NCBI GenBank assembly: GCA_031362265.1
Contig: JANLSE010000275.1
Span: 1-6,674 of the forward strand
Direction of reading: 5' to 3'
DNA from: JANLSE01 sp031362265
GTDB taxonomy: Bacteria; Chloroflexota; Chloroflexia; Chloroflexales; Roseiflexaceae
DNA: 6,674 bases
The number at the start of each line of letters is the position of its first letter. The stretch's first letter is position 1. The translations under genes and the position numbers were made by a program. Below the pieces are notes generated by a model. The model had not been told where the DNA came from and did no database searches. It saw only the letters and a program-made list of their open reading frames with translations. This document shows, in pieces, positions 5,530-6,674 of this stretch.

Positions 5530-6582
5530 ATGGCAACTGTACAGGCGCTCTCTCCGGCCACACCATCCGGCGGTCTGCGCAACTATATCCTCGTCACAGC
5601 AGCCTATTGGACGGACACGCTCACTGATGGTGCAGTACGAATGCTGGTGCTGCTCTACTTCAACCAGCTTGGCTACTCCGCATTCCAGGTGGCCATGCTG
5701 TTTCTGTTCTACGAAATCTTCGGCGTCGTGACGAACCTGTTTGGCGGCTATCTCGCGGCGCGCTTGGGTCTCAAGGCGACCCTCTTTGCAGGCCTCAGCA
5801 TCCAGGTCATCGCACTCTTCATGCTGGCCCTACCGGCCTCGGCATGGCTAACGGTGCCGTATATAATGGGAGCCCAAGCCCTCTCCGGGATCGCTAAAGA
5901 CCTCACCAAGATGAGTAGTAAGAGCGCGATCAAGCTGGTCGTCGCCGAGGATGCCCAATCGACTCTCTTCAAATGGGTTGCAATTCTCACTGGCTCAAAG
6001 AATGCGCTTAAAGGGGTTGGCTTCTTCGTGGGTGGACTACTGCTCTACACAATTGGATTTCGCTCGGCCCTATTTGTGTTTGCCGGATTGGTACTCACCG
6101 TTCTGATAACGACGGCGGTCCTCATGCGCGGCGGCCTTGGGACGGCGAATAGGAAGGCCAAATTCCGGCAGATGTTCTCGCAGAACCGTTCGGTGAACAT
6201 ACTTGCGGCAGCGCGGGTGTTCCTGTTCGCTTCTCGCGATGTCTGGTTTGTGGTCGGTCTACCAGTGTTTCTCTCGGGCATCCTGGGGTGGACCTTCTGG
6301 CAGGTTGGTGGGTTCCTGGCGCTCTGGGTTATTGGGTATGGGGTTGTCCAGGCATCCGCACCAGGGCTGATTAAGCAGCGCATGCAGGTTGATGATCAGG
6401 GCGTCGCGCATGGCGGCCTACCAGATGGGCGTACCGCCATGTGGTTGGCATTCGCACTCGCAGCTTTCCCGGCTGGCATTGCACTGGCACTCGCGCAAGG
6501 GGTGAGCCCAACATTGGCAATCGTCGCCGGACTACTAGTAGGCAACCATGGTGATTCTGAAGTATACTTTCTCCCAGTCTAG
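5530..6582 (+). CDS. arsJ: ArsJ organoarsenical exporter (MFS), C-terminally truncated
   Basis: A multi-pass membrane protein of the major facilitator superfamily. The ATG at 5530 follows AAGGAG with six bases between, two bases after the restored gap stop. The N-terminal block YILVTAAYWTDTLTDGAVRM, the loop AKDLTKMSSKSAIK (122-135), the charged SKNALKG (156-162) and the middle stretch SRDVWFVVGLPVFL are characteristic of ArsJ, which exports 1-arseno-3-phosphoglycerate made by the neighbouring GAPDH. About ten hydrophobic segments are present and an eleventh starts at 327. Similarity stops at AGLLVG (333-338). The next twelve residues (NHGDSEVYFLPV) are unlike ArsJ and end at TAG 6580-6582. 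The family is usually around 400 residues, so one or two membrane segments are missing. The break coincides with the approach to an IS630-type transposase at 6605, so an insertion is the likely cause. Transport function is probably lost. Confidence 0.9.
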   Translation: MATVQALSPATPSGGLRNYILVTAAYWTDTLTDGAVRMLVLLYFNQLGYSAFQVAMLFLFYEIFGVVTNLFGGYLAARLGLKATLFAGLSIQVIALFMLALPASAWLTVPYIMGAQALSGIAKDLTKMSSKSAIKLVVAEDAQSTLFKWVAILTGSKNALKGVGFFVGGLLLYTIGFRSALFVFAGLVLTVLITTAVLMRGGLGTANRKAKFRQMFSQNRSVNILAAARVFLFASRDVWFVVGLPVFLSGILGWTFWQVGGFLALWVIGYGVVQASAPGLIKQRMQVDDQGVAHGGLPDGRTAMWLAFALAAFPAGIALALAQGVSPTLAIVAGLLVGNHGDSEVYFLPV

Positions 6583-6674
6583 CGACGTATGCCGGGAGGA
6601 TATCATGCGCAAAATCTACCACGTCACCTTGACGGACGACGAACGCGCCCAGCTCCAAGATCTGATCCATAAAG
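6541..6674 (+). mobile_element. Left end of an IS630-type insertion sequence (continues past window)
   Basis: ArsJ similarity is lost around 6541 and a transposase begins at 6605, so the element's left end should lie between. TA dinucleotides, the target duplicated by IS630/Tc1 elements, occur at 6536-6537 and 6539-6540, right at the break. The terminal repeat itself cannot be confirmed because the right end is outside the window; the start given is approximate. Confidence 0.55.
6605..6674 (+). CDS. IS630-family transposase, N-terminal fragment (runs off the right edge)
   Basis: Twenty-three residues are visible (MRKIYHVTLTDDERAQLQ and onward, ending DLIHK). The opening 'YHVTLTxxERxxLxxLI' is the hallmark first helix of the N-terminal helix-turn-helix of many IS630-family transposases. 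A strong GGGAGGA (6594-6600) stands four bases before the ATG. The DDE catalytic domain would lie outside the window, so activity cannot be judged. The gene points the same way as the ars operon and lies where ArsJ is cut off. Confidence 0.72.
   Translation, partial: MRKIYHVTLTDDERAQLQDLIHK

Noticed and set aside
2548..6674. Composite transposon carrying the ars operon
   Set aside because: The bordering elements belong to different families (ISAs1 relic and IS630 type), and the right one appears to cut into arsJ, so they cannot have moved the operon as a pair.

Overview
The window looks like a piece of a Chloroflexota chromosome, probably a filamentous Chloroflexales or Herpetosiphon-type genome. 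The reasons are moderate to high GC, the style of the genes, and a dispersed 'CACAGAGGCACAGAGACACAGAG' type repeat that I recall as common in that phylum. The assignment is an inference and rests on no search. There are two parts: an ordinary-looking left half (1-2468) and a right half (about 2548-6674) that holds an arsenate-resistance locus bordered by mobile-element debris.

Left half. The 3' end of a PLP-dependent class I/II aminotransferase (1-324) is followed 29 bases later on the same strand by a membrane-anchored dienelactone hydrolase family protein (354-1271). Facing it is a complete MoxR-family AAA+ ATPase (1518-2468, minus). The 246-base gap between these convergent genes holds a long-armed inverted repeat (1391-1494) that encloses 8-base tandem units.

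Right half. An internally deleted ISAs1-family transposase relic (about 2548-3103) comes first. Next is the C-terminal DNA-binding domain of an OmpR/PhoB-type response regulator without its receiver domain (3202-3525, minus). A strong sigma70-type promoter (3574-3602) then drives a rightward ars operon. Its first gene encodes an ArsR repressor fused to a thioredoxin-type arsenate reductase (3641-4417). The second encodes the glyceraldehyde-3-phosphate dehydrogenase typical of arsJ operons (4509-5527). The third encodes the ArsJ exporter (5530-6582). At the right edge an IS630-type transposase begins (6605 onward).

How the ars genes should work together, from known family biology: the dehydrogenase uses arsenate in place of phosphate to make 1-arseno-3-phosphoglycerate, ArsJ exports that compound, and the ArsC half of the fusion reduces arsenate to arsenite. 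No arsenite pump (ArsB or Acr3) is visible in the window. As read, the dehydrogenase carries a -1 frameshift at a G run (5330-5333), and ArsJ loses its C-terminal end abruptly near 6541, where IS630-like sequence takes over. The Gap/ArsJ branch therefore appears to be decaying, or the dehydrogenase frameshift is a base-calling artefact. I did not find a wholly new system. The most interesting items are the regulator-enzyme fusion without the classical ArsR cysteine site, the two lesions in the Gap/ArsJ branch, and the receiver-less regulator lying divergently beside the operon.
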